From: Isoetes taiwanensis
Taxonomy: Eukaryota; Streptophyta; Lycopodiopsida; Isoetales; Isoetaceae
Assembly (NCBI GenBank): GCA_021234155.1
Contig: JAJEKV010000087.1
Location: forward strand, 3,407,242-3,471,241
Reading direction: 5' to 3'
Length of the DNA stretch: 64,000 nt
In this document: piece after piece, positions 10,483-21,376 of the stretch
Numbering within the stretch: position 1 is the first letter of the stretch
Layout: every line of letters begins with the position of its first letter
Program-made: the position numbers and the translations under genes
The notes under the pieces: model-generated
Databases searched by the model: none
Seen by the model: only the letters and a program-made list of their open reading frames with translations
Told to the model about the DNA's origin: nothing

Positions 10483-11933
10483 TGTGACGTTCTAGTATAA
10501 TATATAATATATAAATATGTATATTATACTACCATGTCACTAGTACATGTCAATTCAGGCGACATGTACACGGCATCGTTAGGCGACATGTTAATATAAT
10601 CCCTATTGCCACGTGGCAACACCCCATTTGAGCCAAATGGCCCAAATCTAGATTCATGGGCATAAAGGGGAAGGAACCCTAGAAGGGAACCCTTTTCCGA
10701 TTCCAGCCCCAGCATCTTGGATTGGAGTAGTGTCTGAGCCATTTCCACCCGAGCTACAACAGAGGAGCTTGATATCTCAAGTAGTTTGATGATCCGAGAT
10801 CATCTCGGCAGGATGGATGGCCTTAGAGGAGTGGAAGCCAGCCAAAGGTCGGGTGAGTGATTCATTTGACGGTTGAATCGGGTTTTCTAACTGGCATTTT
10901 GTCAGTTTTGCATCAATTCTTAGCTATAAACGACCCCTAGAGTCTAAGAATTTCAGCCATTTAAAGAACCTAACTATGTATATTAGAGTAGATAGATTAG
11001 ATGTTATTCTATTATTTCAGATTCATTTGATAATGACTGTGAGCACCTCTTGTGTATTGGAAAGGGGGATAGAGATCCAGAGCCTTCGTAAATGATGTTT
11101 CTAGATAGCCTCATTACCCAATTAATGCGGCCTGCGCATAGGAGTCCACTGGTTGTGGGTGGCAGGGTTAGATCAGCTGACAAGGAAGGCTTGTCCAGCT
11201 ACAGTGGATCCCTCTGGTGCATAGTGATAGCCGAGGAACTTTACGGGTCTAGGCCTAATAGCTTACTACTGAGTGAGGGCAAGCTATGGGCTCGACACCT
11301 CTTAGGTGATGCGTCGCCTCAGTGGGGTTCAAGTCATAGATGAGCAATGGCTCTCTAGCTCGCCTGTAGTTGGCATGGATCTTCTGGAGAGGAGTGATCC
11401 CCGCCTGCCTCATCAGAGATGCAACCCAGGAGGAGTCCCTCTAATTATGCACCCGGCAGGCTACGATCACATCCCCAATACTTATCAGTCTATCTGCAAA
11501 GTATGCACAGGAGGAGCGGATGGAGTGGACTACCCAACGGCCATGTACTTATGCTAGCCAAGTCCATTTGCCATTACCTCTATCTGTATTGACTTCTGGA
11601 GACCCTTAGCCGTCAGTCTGCCCCCATGAGTCTGAGCTTGGATAGGACTTCCCCCTTGTTGATGTTGTTGTTGTATTATCTGCTAGAATATGATGTTGTT
11701 ATGGTGATCCCACCTTTCGAGGTGCTTATATATTTGATGTGATGTGATAGTTTGTGCTTATATTTATGCGCTTTCACAGCTAGGTTGATCCCGAGGGAGA
11801 CAGGATGAATGATATGACACGTCTATTCTTCCCCGTCAGATTCTTGCTCACCATATGTTGGCGTGCTAGCTGATAGGAGGGAATCTTCGGTCTATATACG
11901 ATCAGGCATCATATACGAGCAGGGGACGTCACA
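10483..11933. mobile_element. Gypsy-type solo LTR, 1451 bp
   Basis: Starts TGTGACGT and ends ACGTCACA, a perfect 8-bp terminal inverted repeat of the TG...CA form common in plant Ty3/gypsy LTRs. No gag or pol sequence and no second LTR are present, so it is a solo LTR left by recombination. Both flanks are LINE-A sequence, but they are not contiguous in the LINE: about 0.9 kb of reverse transcriptase core is missing between them. I see no clean 5-bp target-site duplication (left flank ...GTGGGT, right flank GGTGA...). This fits recombination or deletion involving more than one insertion. Confidence 0.65.
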
Positions 11934-13105
11934 GGTGACGCCCACCTACAAGTATTTGGGAATGGAGTTTTCTTCTACATTATGTTGAGACACTTCCATC
12001 TGATTGCATATGATGGCAGGTTGCAAAACAACAGATACAGGGCAGAACTCTATGATTGGAGCCATCAATCACATCTGTTCGGACTATTAGTGTAGCCCGT
12101 TTCTCTACAGGGCCGAGGTCTGGGGGCCAGTAGTATCCCTTGCTACTTGGAATGACTTAGAGCAGATGCAGAAAGCTTTCTTAGCACAGGCATTTGGAAT
12201 AAAATCCATGGTCCCATATCAAATCCTACTATAGAAGACATGATTCTTACCTCTTCAGAGGGTAGCCCTTGATAGACGCATCGTCTGTTTCCAGAAAGTG
12301 GTCGATATGGACGATGCCCATCTCCCGAACCTGGTTTATTCCATGGCAATGAGGCCACAGGCGCCTCAAGGCCTGTTAGAAGGACAACTCAGTGGCTAGC
12401 CAGATGGAATGTGCAGGAGCGTAGGTACATAGAGGTGGAAATAGAGGTAGATCGCAATAGCCTGCGGCATTACCTTGACACTTGTTTCCTCGACAAGCTT
12501 TGGGACCTCAGGGCCTTGGAGCAGGTCAAAACGGCACATTACAAGCAATATATAAATTTTGCAGTGGAATGAGGCCCACAATGCTACCTGCACTCACATC
12601 TGCCTATGAAAAAGCGTAGGTTCATCGCTTCCATTCGCACAGGTACCTACCCACCATCTTCGAATTGAGACAAACAGATGGATTGGGGAGCCACATCAGG
12701 ATAGGCTTTGTCAGTGCTACCACATAGGAGCCGTTGAGAATGAATGTTACACTTTTCAGAGCTGCCTGTTGTATAATCCGATCCGGACATGTTACGCTCT
12801 GTTGGTCAGGCTCGGTGAGCCAGTATACATGATACTGAGCAGGGCTTCAGTGCGATCACTAGGATCATACATTCAGGAGATAATGGATATGAGGGATAAG
12901 ATATGCCCCTAGACCATCACTTAACGTGTAGTATATGTATGTACAGCTTGTCAGCAATCTTATTGCTCTGATGGTTTTTCCCTCGGAAACCCTTCGAGGT
13001 TGGTTTTTTTTTTAAACTCGGGCAGTAATACACCTGCTGCATTTTTGCATTTGGTCCCATAGGTCGATTGGTCTCTATGGATGATAAAAAAACATTCAAT
13101 TCAAT
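11934..13105 (+). pseudogene. LINE-A copy 1, 3' fragment with pentanucleotide tail
   Basis: Begins in the reverse transcriptase at TPTYKYLGMEF. It continues through AEVWGPVVSLATWNDLEQ and QKAFLAQAFGIKS to the C-terminal region, matching the minus-strand copies at 22.1-22.5 and 42.8-43.4 kb. It has several stops. The 3' untranslated end is conserved with the other copies (GGTCCCATAGG... near 13050) and finishes in a short TTCAA pentamer tail near 13092-13104. This copy is the most diverged of the three, and thus probably the oldest. Confidence 0.65.
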
Positions 13106-13980
13106 GAAAAAAAGTTTTAGAAATGTGTGCACTATCCTAAGTCTGTGACTTTTTTTATTTTATATTTTTATAGCACGCCAGCCCAACCAAGCCTACAATC
13201 TTTCTTGCAATTCTAGCCTATCCCCATAGCACCTCCACCTCAGCTAAATCTGCTGTGGCATGAGGCCACACCGTTAGATCTTTCTTTTTAGATTTCAACA
13301 TCAAAGTTAGAAATTGACCAAATTTTGACACGGAGATGCAAAAGCGCGTTGTGAGCCTTGGGTTCCTCCTCGACATCCTTTTCCAAATGCTTCCATTTCT
13401 AAGCATAAATTGATTGTTGTGACCCGTTTTAAGGACATTGGATTAAGGTGGGTGGAGGACGAAACTGCAGAAATGCTAGGTTGGATGCAACGGATTGATA
13501 AGAAAGAATTAGAGGGTACTTATTGCCGAAATCGATGCGATGGATTGATAAGAAAGGATTAAGGGGTACTTATTGTCAAAATCGATGTCGACATAACAAG
13601 CAAGATACATAAGGATTTCCCTGTCTCCAACAAGGGCGACACTTCTATTCACACATATAGAAGGCCATGTGCGACAAGGCCACACACCATGCCATCCTCG
13701 AAAAACTAGAGCCCAAGCCTTCAGAAAACACAAAAGAACATGTAGCGCTACTTCTTCTTGACTGTAATTCAATGGTTCAACGTCAGCATCCTACGTTTAT
13801 AGCATACTAATACAACCTAAAACCTCCAACAATCATCATGCCATATAAAAACACGGAACTTCAATTGGGATGCTTTATGACAAACTCTTCAAAGACAAAG
13901 GCATTCTTAGGAAGAAATTTTCCAAACGGCAAAAGTGTTTCCCATGACCATTAAAAGGTCTCTTAAAATTGTTCAAGATT
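13106..13980. other. Intergenic region upstream of RPL23
   Basis: Holds a 50-bp tandem duplication (units from 13492 and 13542, beginning GGATTGATAAGAAAG). Otherwise no gene recognised; the minus-strand frames here look incidental. Confidence 0.45.
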
Positions 13981-13991
13981 TAAAGCATAGG

Positions 13992-14016
13992 TTTAGGGTT
14001 TTCAAGTTTAGGGTTT
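13992..14016 (+). promoter_or_regulatory. Two telo-box motifs in the RPL23 promoter
   Basis: TTTAGGGTTT at 13992-14001 and TTAGGGTTT at 14008-14016 are reverse complements of the AAACCCTAA telo box. This element is typical of plant ribosomal-protein and translation-factor promoters and supports coordinated expression in dividing cells. They lie 36-60 bp upstream of the ATG. Confidence 0.7.
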
Positions 14017-14051
14017 AGTTTGCCCACCTTCGGGAGCGGAAGTCCGTCGCC

Positions 14052-14624
<573 letters not shown>

Positions 14625-14860
14625 GAAATTTTCCTTTTTGACAGTTTTGAGTATATCCAGAACAGGAGGGTGATGTTTATTTGTTGGTTATACTAGTGCC
14701 ATATAAGTACTGTTGTCAATTATAATATTCTTAAGTTGCTCTGCTCAAGTTTGAGAATATGAATTCAATAACTGTTGGATGCATGCCCATGCATTGTTGT
14801 GGATCTGGGCGGTGTTGTCTCCCACAGTAAGCACTGATTATCAATGGCAGTCATGTATCT
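14625..14860 (+). other. Probable RPL23 3' UTR and spacer
   Basis: T-rich sequence following the stop codon. No gene of its own. Confidence 0.4.
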
Positions 14861-14864
14861 TGTG

Positions 14865-15790
14865 GTTAAGGTTAACTAGAGCATCAAATTCGTGGCTATA
14901 ATTGACTGTTGATAACAGCAGTGCTTGCTAGCCTTGTAACCAGCTTTATCCTCTAAATGGGAGGTTATTAGAATGCTGAATCTTCTAGCAACTATAAAAA
15001 CTAAGTTTTAACCACATAATCTCTCTGTGGCATTTCACCGGATATTGCCAATTCTCTTACAATAGCATTGCAACCACTTATACTGTTTCTGCATCAAACT
15101 CATGGCTGTGGGTTTTCCTGTTGATAACAGCAGTGCTTGCTAGGCTTATAATCAGCTTTATCCTCAAATTTAAGCTTATCAAATCTGTAAATGAATGCTG
15201 ACTCGTTTAGCAACTGTAAAAGCTAAATTTTAACATTTCACTGGATATTGCCGATTCTCTTACAATAGCATTGCAACCACCTATTGTTTCTGCATCGTTT
15301 ATCTTCGCATTAGAGGACAGCACAGCACACATAGATTGTCTAATAGTTCTGGATTTTAGTTTATTTTATCTGAATGACTGAAGATGAGGACCACTCACTT
15401 TTTTAACCTGTGAAATGCACCTGCCTATCAAATAGATACAAACTTGGTCAAAACTTACTGAAGTGCTTAACCAGAGCATCAAATTCAAGGCCTTCTGTTA
15501 ATAGCAGCGGTGCTCATGCTAACCTTATAACCAGCTTTATCTTCTAGATGAAGCTTATTCAATCTGTAAATCTTTTAGCAACTTAAAAACCTAAGTTTTA
15601 ACCACACAATATCATTGCAACCATTTACACTGTTTCTGCATAGTTTATCTTCAAATTAGAGGACAACACAGCAGACATATATTCTATGGAATCGTCTTCT
15701 GAATTCTAGTTTATTTTATCTGTATGATTGAAAAGATGAGAACTACTCTCTTTTAACCTATTAAATGCACCTGCCTATCAAATTGGTAGA
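14865..15790. repeat. Three degenerate tandem copies between RPL23 and PG1
   Basis: Copies begin near 14878, 15094 and 15470. They share GCAGTGCTTGCTAG..., CAGCTTTATCCTC, TTTAGCAACT and CATTGCAACCA...TGTTTCTGCAT. Copies 2 and 3 also share a further block (TTAGAGGACA, TTTTAGTTTATTTTATCTG, AAATGCACCTGCCTATCAAA). Divergence is considerable, so the amplification is old. Confidence 0.7.
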
Positions 15791-15806
15791 AACCTAGTGC
15801 TTATTA

Positions 15807-17021
15807 TTATTTGAAATAAGACAAACAGGATCTAGGACATCTTGGGTAAACCAAGCCAGAATAGGAGACTTCTGAGTTCTCACACGTAGAGGATAGAAGC
15901 CCATGGCTTGCACTTGTGAGTAAAACATTCTGAAGAACAATGCCCTTGCAGGGAGTTATATTGCTACACTCAAATGTAATTCCTTTGTGGGTGCTAGAAG
16001 TGCCAACTATGTTGCTATACACAACATTACTAATATGGACAGCAGTTAGGTTCGATTTAACTCCAAGACTGCGATCATAGTATTTCTGGTCAATTACAAT
16101 GGGGCTACCAACTTTGTCCATAACAATGTCCCTAAACGAAATCCCAGTAGCATAGCCGGAGCCTCCTTTCCAGGTTTTGATTCTCACACCATTGGTAGTT
16201 CCAACTATGGTGGCATACTGCAACTGGACATTCTTCACACGAGCTTCCGATCCATGCCTTCCAAGGCTTCCTATACTGATGCCATGCCCAGGTCCACATG
16301 TTATCCTTTTCATTTTAACATTGGAAGATTCTGCAACAATGGAAATGCAATCATCTCCACAGCCGATTCGAGCATTCTCGATTAGCACATCTTGGGAATG
16401 TGAAATATGAATCCCATCTGTATTAGGGCTATCTTCTGGAGATGTTATCTGAACGTTTGACACTGTCACATTAGAGCAGCCATAGATTTCCATATGCATC
16501 TGTTGACTGTTTTGTAAAGAAGGTCCTTGGATTGACAGATTAGCACAGGACATAAATTTTAGAACAGAAGGGGCTCTTTTGCATGGGTTTTCAGGGTTTC
16601 CTTTACAAGACTGATTCCACCAGTCATAGCCTTGGCCATCAAGTGTGCCGTGGCCCTTTAAGGTGAAATTTGTAAGCGCCTTGAAGAGAATCCATGCATT
16701 TGAGTTAGATTGGTTCCAAGAAGAGGGATTAGATGGGGCTAAAATGGAGCCATCGAGTTGGAAGCTTAATCCGGCAGAACAGGGGCCCCGAAAAAAGATA
16801 GCAGAAAGAAGAAAAGTCTTGCCTGGAGGGACGATAATTTTGGCATGAGGGACATGGCAGGCAGCGTTCCAAGCGGCAGAGAAGGCCATGTAGTCGTCGG
16901 AGACGCCATCGCCCAGAGCTCCATAGTGCAGCACGTCGAATTCATTATTATGAATCAATGGGCGCCAATAGGGGGCCACAAGGATGAGCCATGGCCAGAT
17001 CTTGCTGATCCACTCCGCCAT
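15807..17021 (-). CDS. Polygalacturonase 1 (GH28), single exon
   Basis: Glycoside hydrolase 28 that would hydrolyse alpha-1,4-galacturonan in pectin; these enzymes normally act in the cell wall. From the ATG at 17021 the protein is 404 residues and starts MAEWISKIWPWLILVAPYW. The frame stays open to an ATG at 17129, adding 36 basic residues, but PG2 supports the shorter start. Conserved GH28 segments in order: FDVLHYGALGDG near residue 28, NTDGIH (200), GDDC (222), GPGHG (243-247) and RIKTWKG (280). The three catalytic aspartates, the His and the Arg-Lys are all present. The short hydrophobic N-terminus is a poor signal peptide, so an upstream leader exon could be missing. No introns, which is unusual for plant polygalacturonases. 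The paralogue PG2 is 1.7 kb to the right in the same orientation. Confidence 0.85.
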   Translation of the reverse strand: MAEWISKIWPWLILVAPYWRPLIHNNEFDVLHYGALGDGVSDDYMAFSAAWNAACHVPHAKIIVPPGKTFLLSAIFFRGPCSAGLSFQLDGSILAPSNPSSWNQSNSNAWILFKALTNFTLKGHGTLDGQGYDWWNQSCKGNPENPCKRAPSVLKFMSCANLSIQGPSLQNSQQMHMEIYGCSNVTVSNVQITSPEDSPNTDGIHISHSQDVLIENARIGCGDDCISIVAESSNVKMKRITCGPGHGISIGSLGRHGSEARVKNVQLQYATIVGTTNGVRIKTWKGGSGYATGISFRDIVMDKVGSPIVIDQKYYDRSLGVKSNLTAVHISNVVYSNIVGTSSTHKGITFECSNITPCKGIVLQNVLLTSASHGLLSSTCENSEVSYSGLVYPRCPRSCLSYFK

Positions 17022-17396
17022 AGTCCCATACGCTTCACCTTGTTTCCGGCAGACTACTATAATTTTATTTGCTCTTAGTGATCTAAGTTTTTGCCCGGAA
17101 ATTCTTTTGTGGCCGGAATATTTTAGCAACTAGGAATTGAGTTAAATGAATTGGAAGCCAAGACTAGAATCTTGGTTATATGCATATTGTACGAAGGGTC
17201 TTTTCTTATAGCCTATATCAATGGTCTCAAAAATTCAAATTAGATAAAACAAGCAACTGCTAGGTAAATGATATTCCATCCTTACGTGCCTTCCCTCAAG
17301 TTAAGCTCAATGCTAGAGCTTGCAATCTTCAAGATTTTTACCCGAATCGTGCAAAACAACCTCTTTGGCCTCCCTGACTTCTATTTTGAAGAGGAG
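17022..17396. other. PG1 upstream region
   Basis: AT-rich likely promoter side of PG1 (minus strand). No other gene seen. Confidence 0.3.
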
Positions 17397-17493
17397 GATA
17401 ACCCTCCTCTTGAGATGATTATGGCAAATAACCCTCGAGGCCGGCAGGCCGAGAGGGTTATCTGCCATAATCATCGAGAGAGGAGGGTTGGCC
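17397..17493. ncRNA. Imperfect long hairpin (foldback 1)
   Basis: Two arms of about 43 bp pair around a very short loop near 17442-17450. The left arm reads AACCCTCCTCT...ATGATTATGGCA...ATAACCCTC, and the right arm is its reverse complement with three small mismatch clusters. It could be a miRNA-type precursor, a foldback or MITE element, or an inverted duplication. The call as ncRNA is tentative because no expression evidence is available. Confidence 0.35.
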
Positions 17494-17937
17494 TACCTTA
17501 AACATCTGGTGGAGGGGATTATCACCATGGATTTGATAATCTCCTCAATCTCAGCCGTGGACTTGATAATCACTCAGGAGCAATGGATTATCAAAAATAA
17601 CCTTTGCTACCAAGATGCCGATTTAAGGGTGGAGATTGTTGCGATCAAGATAATCCACGACACCAGATGTTTAAGGGGAATAGCATTCGGTCTACCATTC
17701 CAGCATAGAGACCCGCTTCCGATTACGGTCACTCCTGGGGGCCTCTCCTATGGTGCGAATGCCATTTCCCTATACGTCAAGGAAAATGGATCTGCATTCT
17801 TGTTTTTCATCCAATCAGAGACTGTCGTGTGGCGATCATTCTAACCGAGAATTAATTCACACTCTGCATTCTTGCTTCAACCTGCTGTATCCAGTATCTT
17901 TGTGATTGCTAAACCATTTGTTTTTTTCCTTGACGTC
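17494..17937. other. Spacer between two hairpins
   Basis: Rich in GATAATC/GATTATC motifs in both orientations between 17517 and 17660 (for example ggacttgataatc and aagataatccacg), suggesting further weak foldback structure. No gene recognised. Confidence 0.3.
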
Positions 17938-18030
17938 GTGGAAGATCAAGAAGGAGATGATTCTTGGCCTGGCAGGGGAGCTGGCCACTGCCCTGCCAGG
18001 CCAAGAATCATCTCCTTCTTGCTCTTCCAC
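17938..18030. ncRNA. Near-perfect 40-bp stem hairpin (foldback 2)
   Basis: Left arm 17938-17977 and right arm 17991-18030 are reverse complements over 40 bp with one mismatch, around a 13-nt loop. Weaker pairing (GACGT with ACGTC) extends the stem outward past both ends. Such a structure would give 20-24-nt small RNAs if transcribed, as in young plant MIRNA loci formed by inverted duplication. It could equally be a foldback transposon. No match to a known miRNA is claimed. Confidence 0.45.
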
Positions 18031-18713
18031 ATTACGTCTTTATCTTACTCATTGATACTCTTGTATACAAAAAGTATGTATGAAGCATACACATATACCT
18101 TAAATTTGATATTCATAGCTATCTTTTTTTGTGTTTTCTGTTTCTTCTATGCATTTTACAACAAACTGGAAGATATTTCTTCCTTCAAGCATATCCGATC
18201 TTCTTTGAAATATACAATATGTTAGAAGTTAGATTAGGGAGAATGGAGTAGCACAAGTGGAGAAGATGCCGTAACATTTTTTGCAAAGACCCTACCATTT
18301 TTTGCAAAGAAGCACCCCGACCTATTTCTCTACTTTCTTTTATCTATTTAGAGTCACTTCTTCAACCACATGATCCCCTAGTGCCCTAACAAGTAGTTTC
18401 TTTTGAGCAACATTCCTCTATGAAGGTCTTGTTGAGGCCATAACATGTCTACATTAGAATGGGACTTGGGTAACTTAATCCACTTGATACACATTTTCAA
18501 TATCAGGATTTAATAAAATGTGAACCTCATATACCATAAAATTATCATTTGCTCCATTATTGCTACATGTATTATTTGTAAGGGGCAAGCTGTAGTATTT
18601 TCTATTTTATTCTCCTAATTGTTGACAATACCCAGATGTGATTTATAACGCACAAATTGTATAACTTTCCTCTGAAAATCTTGCAGAATCTTTAAGCTGT
18701 GATGACCTTGTTC
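18031..18713. other. Spacer downstream of PG2
   Basis: A small duplication (ATTTTTTGCAAAGA at 18277 and 18297) is present. Nothing else recognised. Confidence 0.35.
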
Positions 18714-19973
18714 TTATCTATTTTTGGTGACTTTGTCATTGCTTAATGGAGTGATTAAAGAGGAATTAGGACATTTTGGATCCACAGGGCCAGAATAGGA
18801 GACTTCTGAGTTCTCACAAACAGAAGTTACAGACTTATGCTCAACATCTGTGAGTGTAACATTTTGAAGAACAATTCCCGTGCATGGAATTACATCACTG
18901 CACTCCAATAAAATGCCCTTGTGGGTGCTAGAAGTGCCAACTATGTTGCTATACACTACATTACTGATACTGACAGTAGTTATATTGGATTTGCCACGGA
19001 GGGCGGGATCATAGTAGTTCTGGTTAATTACAATAGGGCGAGCAACCTTGTCCATAACAATGTCATCAAAAAAAATCCCAGTTGCATTGCCTGAGCCTCC
19101 TTTCCATGTTTTAATTCTCACACCATTGCTAGTTCCAGCTATGGTGGCAGACTGCAAGTGCACATTGTTCACATAAGCTTCAGATCCATGCTTCCCCAAA
19201 CTTCCTATACTTATGCCATGTCCAGGGCCACATTTTATATTGCTCATTCGTATGTTAGCACAACCTGCAACAATGGAAATGCAATCATCTCCGCATCTGA
19301 TATGCGCATTCTTAACTAGCACATGTTGAGAATGTGAAATATGAATACCATCTGTATTTGGACTAGATCCTGGAGATGTTATCTGAACATTAGTCACATG
19401 GACATCAGAGCACCCATATATTTCCATGTGCATCTGTTGGCTGTGTTGTATAGACACCCCTTGGATTCTCAGATTTGCAGATGATATAAATTTCAGAGCA
19501 GAAGGGGCTTTTTTGCATGGATTTTCAGGGTTTATTTTACAAGACTGCTTCCACCACTCCTGCCCTTGGCCATCTAGGGTACCACTTCCGCTAAAGGTGA
19601 AATTGTTAAGCGACCTGAAAAGAATCCATGTCTGTGACTGATTCCAAGAAGATGGATTAGAAGGTGCTAAAATGGTTCCATCGACTTGAAAGCTAAATCC
19701 GGCAGAACAGGGGCCCCGAAATGAGATGGCGGAAAGAAGAAAAGCCTTGCCTGTTGGGACGATGATTTTTGCACCCGAGACATGGCAGGCTGCTTTCCAA
19801 GCTTGGGAGAAGGCCATATAGTCGTCGGAGATGCCATCGCCAAAAGCTCCATAGTCTAGAACATTGAATTCGTTATTTTCGAGCAATGGGCGCCAAAAGC
19901 GGGCCATAAAAATGAGCCATGGCCAACTCTTGCTGATTAGAGGCCAAATCTCCATATTATTTAGCTTGTTCAA
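18714..19973 (-). CDS. Polygalacturonase 2 (GH28), single exon
   Basis: Paralogue of PG1, 419 residues, start MNKLNNMEIWPLISKSWPWL. GH28 landmarks: FNVLDYGAFGDG near residue 36, NTDGIH (206), GDDC (228), GPGHG (249-253) and RIKTWKG (286), so the catalytic set is complete. No intron interrupts it. The N-terminus is mildly hydrophobic and is not a convincing secretion signal; an alternative start at Met7 is possible. The 5' part of this gene together with its upstream sequence is the left end of the 20.7-kb tandem duplication, so residues 1-158 occur again at 40233-40701. The sequence is free of the CAG/CTG damage seen further right. Confidence 0.85.
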   Translation of the reverse strand: MNKLNNMEIWPLISKSWPWLIFMARFWRPLLENNEFNVLDYGAFGDGISDDYMAFSQAWKAACHVSGAKIIVPTGKAFLLSAISFRGPCSAGFSFQVDGTILAPSNPSSWNQSQTWILFRSLNNFTFSGSGTLDGQGQEWWKQSCKINPENPCKKAPSALKFISSANLRIQGVSIQHSQQMHMEIYGCSDVHVTNVQITSPGSSPNTDGIHISHSQHVLVKNAHIRCGDDCISIVAGCANIRMSNIKCGPGHGISIGSLGKHGSEAYVNNVHLQSATIAGTSNGVRIKTWKGGSGNATGIFFDDIVMDKVARPIVINQNYYDPALRGKSNITTVSISNVVYSNIVGTSSTHKGILLECSDVIPCTGIVLQNVTLTDVEHKSVTSVCENSEVSYSGPVDPKCPNSSLITPLSNDKVTKNR

Positions 19974-20479
19974 TGTGGTTGGATTTTATACACACTATAG
20001 AATCATGCTTATTACATGCATGGTGTACTAAATTCTTTGCTTGTTTGCCCATGTCCACTTGCCGTTTCAAACTCCTCACTAGCCTACCTGTCTTTCGTTT
20101 CTAGAAATCCTTTCAATTTGCATGCTTTATTTTGAAGATGCATAAATATAATCTTGCATACCTTTAAGGCCGTTTGTGTACCACTTTATAAAAAGAAAAC
20201 TCATGTTTGTATACCACTTTGTAAAGAGAGGATTGCTTATGTCTAATAGAAGGTTCCACTTTATAGAAGATGAACTCTTGCACAATGTGAAATGGCAAAA
20301 CTTAATGAAGTGTACCATAAGTGTAAATGTCATCTTTTATCCTTAAGGTATCATTGTATAGCAAGATAAGAATATGTGACTAATATGAAGTTTAATAATA
20401 TGGTTTATTGCTTCACTCAAATCACATGAGAATCTAGATATTGTTTAGTACAAAAGTACCATGAAGCATATACACATCA
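19974..20479. other. PG2 upstream region
   Basis: AT-rich sequence, presumably the promoter of PG2, duplicated at 40702-41210. It holds a short repeat (TGTATACCACTTT.TAAA) near 20178-20225. No gene. Confidence 0.4.
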
Positions 20480-21301
20480 TAGAAAAAAGGGAAATTTACC
20501 AAAATAACCTTAATTGTTGACTTAATTCCCAAAAAGCCCTTTATATTTTTGAAATTCCCAAAAGGCCCCTAATTCTTAAGTATTTTCCCAAATAGCCCTT
20601 TATATTTTAAAAATCAGCAAAGAGCACGTTTTTACAATAGACGATAGGGGAAGTGTTTGTTATGATGACAATAATTTGGAAAAAAAAATTAGCAACCATG
20701 GCATTATGACAAAAATATGCAACGTAAATGTCAAGTAGGATTTCTGCAACCTAGATGGGGATAAATCTCTGGACGTTGTCGCCGAAAAAGAATAGCAACA
20801 ACTGCGTAACCGCAAGGGAATTCTAACATTTGTCAGTTTAAGCATGAACATGTTTTAGACTCAATATTAACCATAACTTATCGTTTTGTACTTTGTACTT
20901 CAAATATAAATGCATCAAAAGGAAGTACTATTGACCTTCTAGCTCGTCTAGTGACCTTTCTAATATGTCATTGAGCTTATGTAGTAGCTTCTCCACAAGA
21001 TGCCCACAAACCTTCTCCTTCGACACGATTCTTGTAAACGCATTCAGCTAGTTGTCTTCGAATAATTTCTAGCATTGGAATGATAGGCTTATCTCTAGCG
21101 TCAAGAAGTCAAGAAGCTAAGAATTTAAAGCCCTTTAAAGAATGATCATGTGTGTGCTTTTTGGTGATTTTTAAAATGTACTGGGCTATTTGGAAAAATA
21201 TTTAAGATTTAAGGGCATTTTGGGAATTTTAAAAATATGGAGGGCTTTTTGGGAATTAAGTCAACAATTAAGGTTATTTTGGTAAATTTCCCTAGAAAAA
21301 A
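20480..21301. mobile_element. Non-autonomous Mutator-like element with 9-bp TSD
   Basis: Element 20489-21292 (804 bp) is flanked by perfect 9-bp duplications TAGAAAAAA at 20480-20488 and 21293-21301. The termini GGGAAATTTACCAAAATAACC and its reverse complement form long inverted repeats of roughly 130-150 bp, with later positions diverged. Long terminal inverted repeats plus a 9-bp target duplication are diagnostic of the Mutator superfamily. The interior encodes no transposase. The same insertion is in unit 2, so it predates the duplication. Confidence 0.85.
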
Positions 21302-21376
21302 TTAGTGGCTACTAATAGCCAAACAGAGATTTTTTAAGGGTTTTAGGCAATTTTGCAATGAATTTTATGGACGTAA

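Noticed and set aside
17021-17129. PG1 start at 17129 (36 extra residues)
   Set aside because: The extra residues are basic and do not match PG2, while MAEWISKIWPWL aligns with the PG2 N-terminus.
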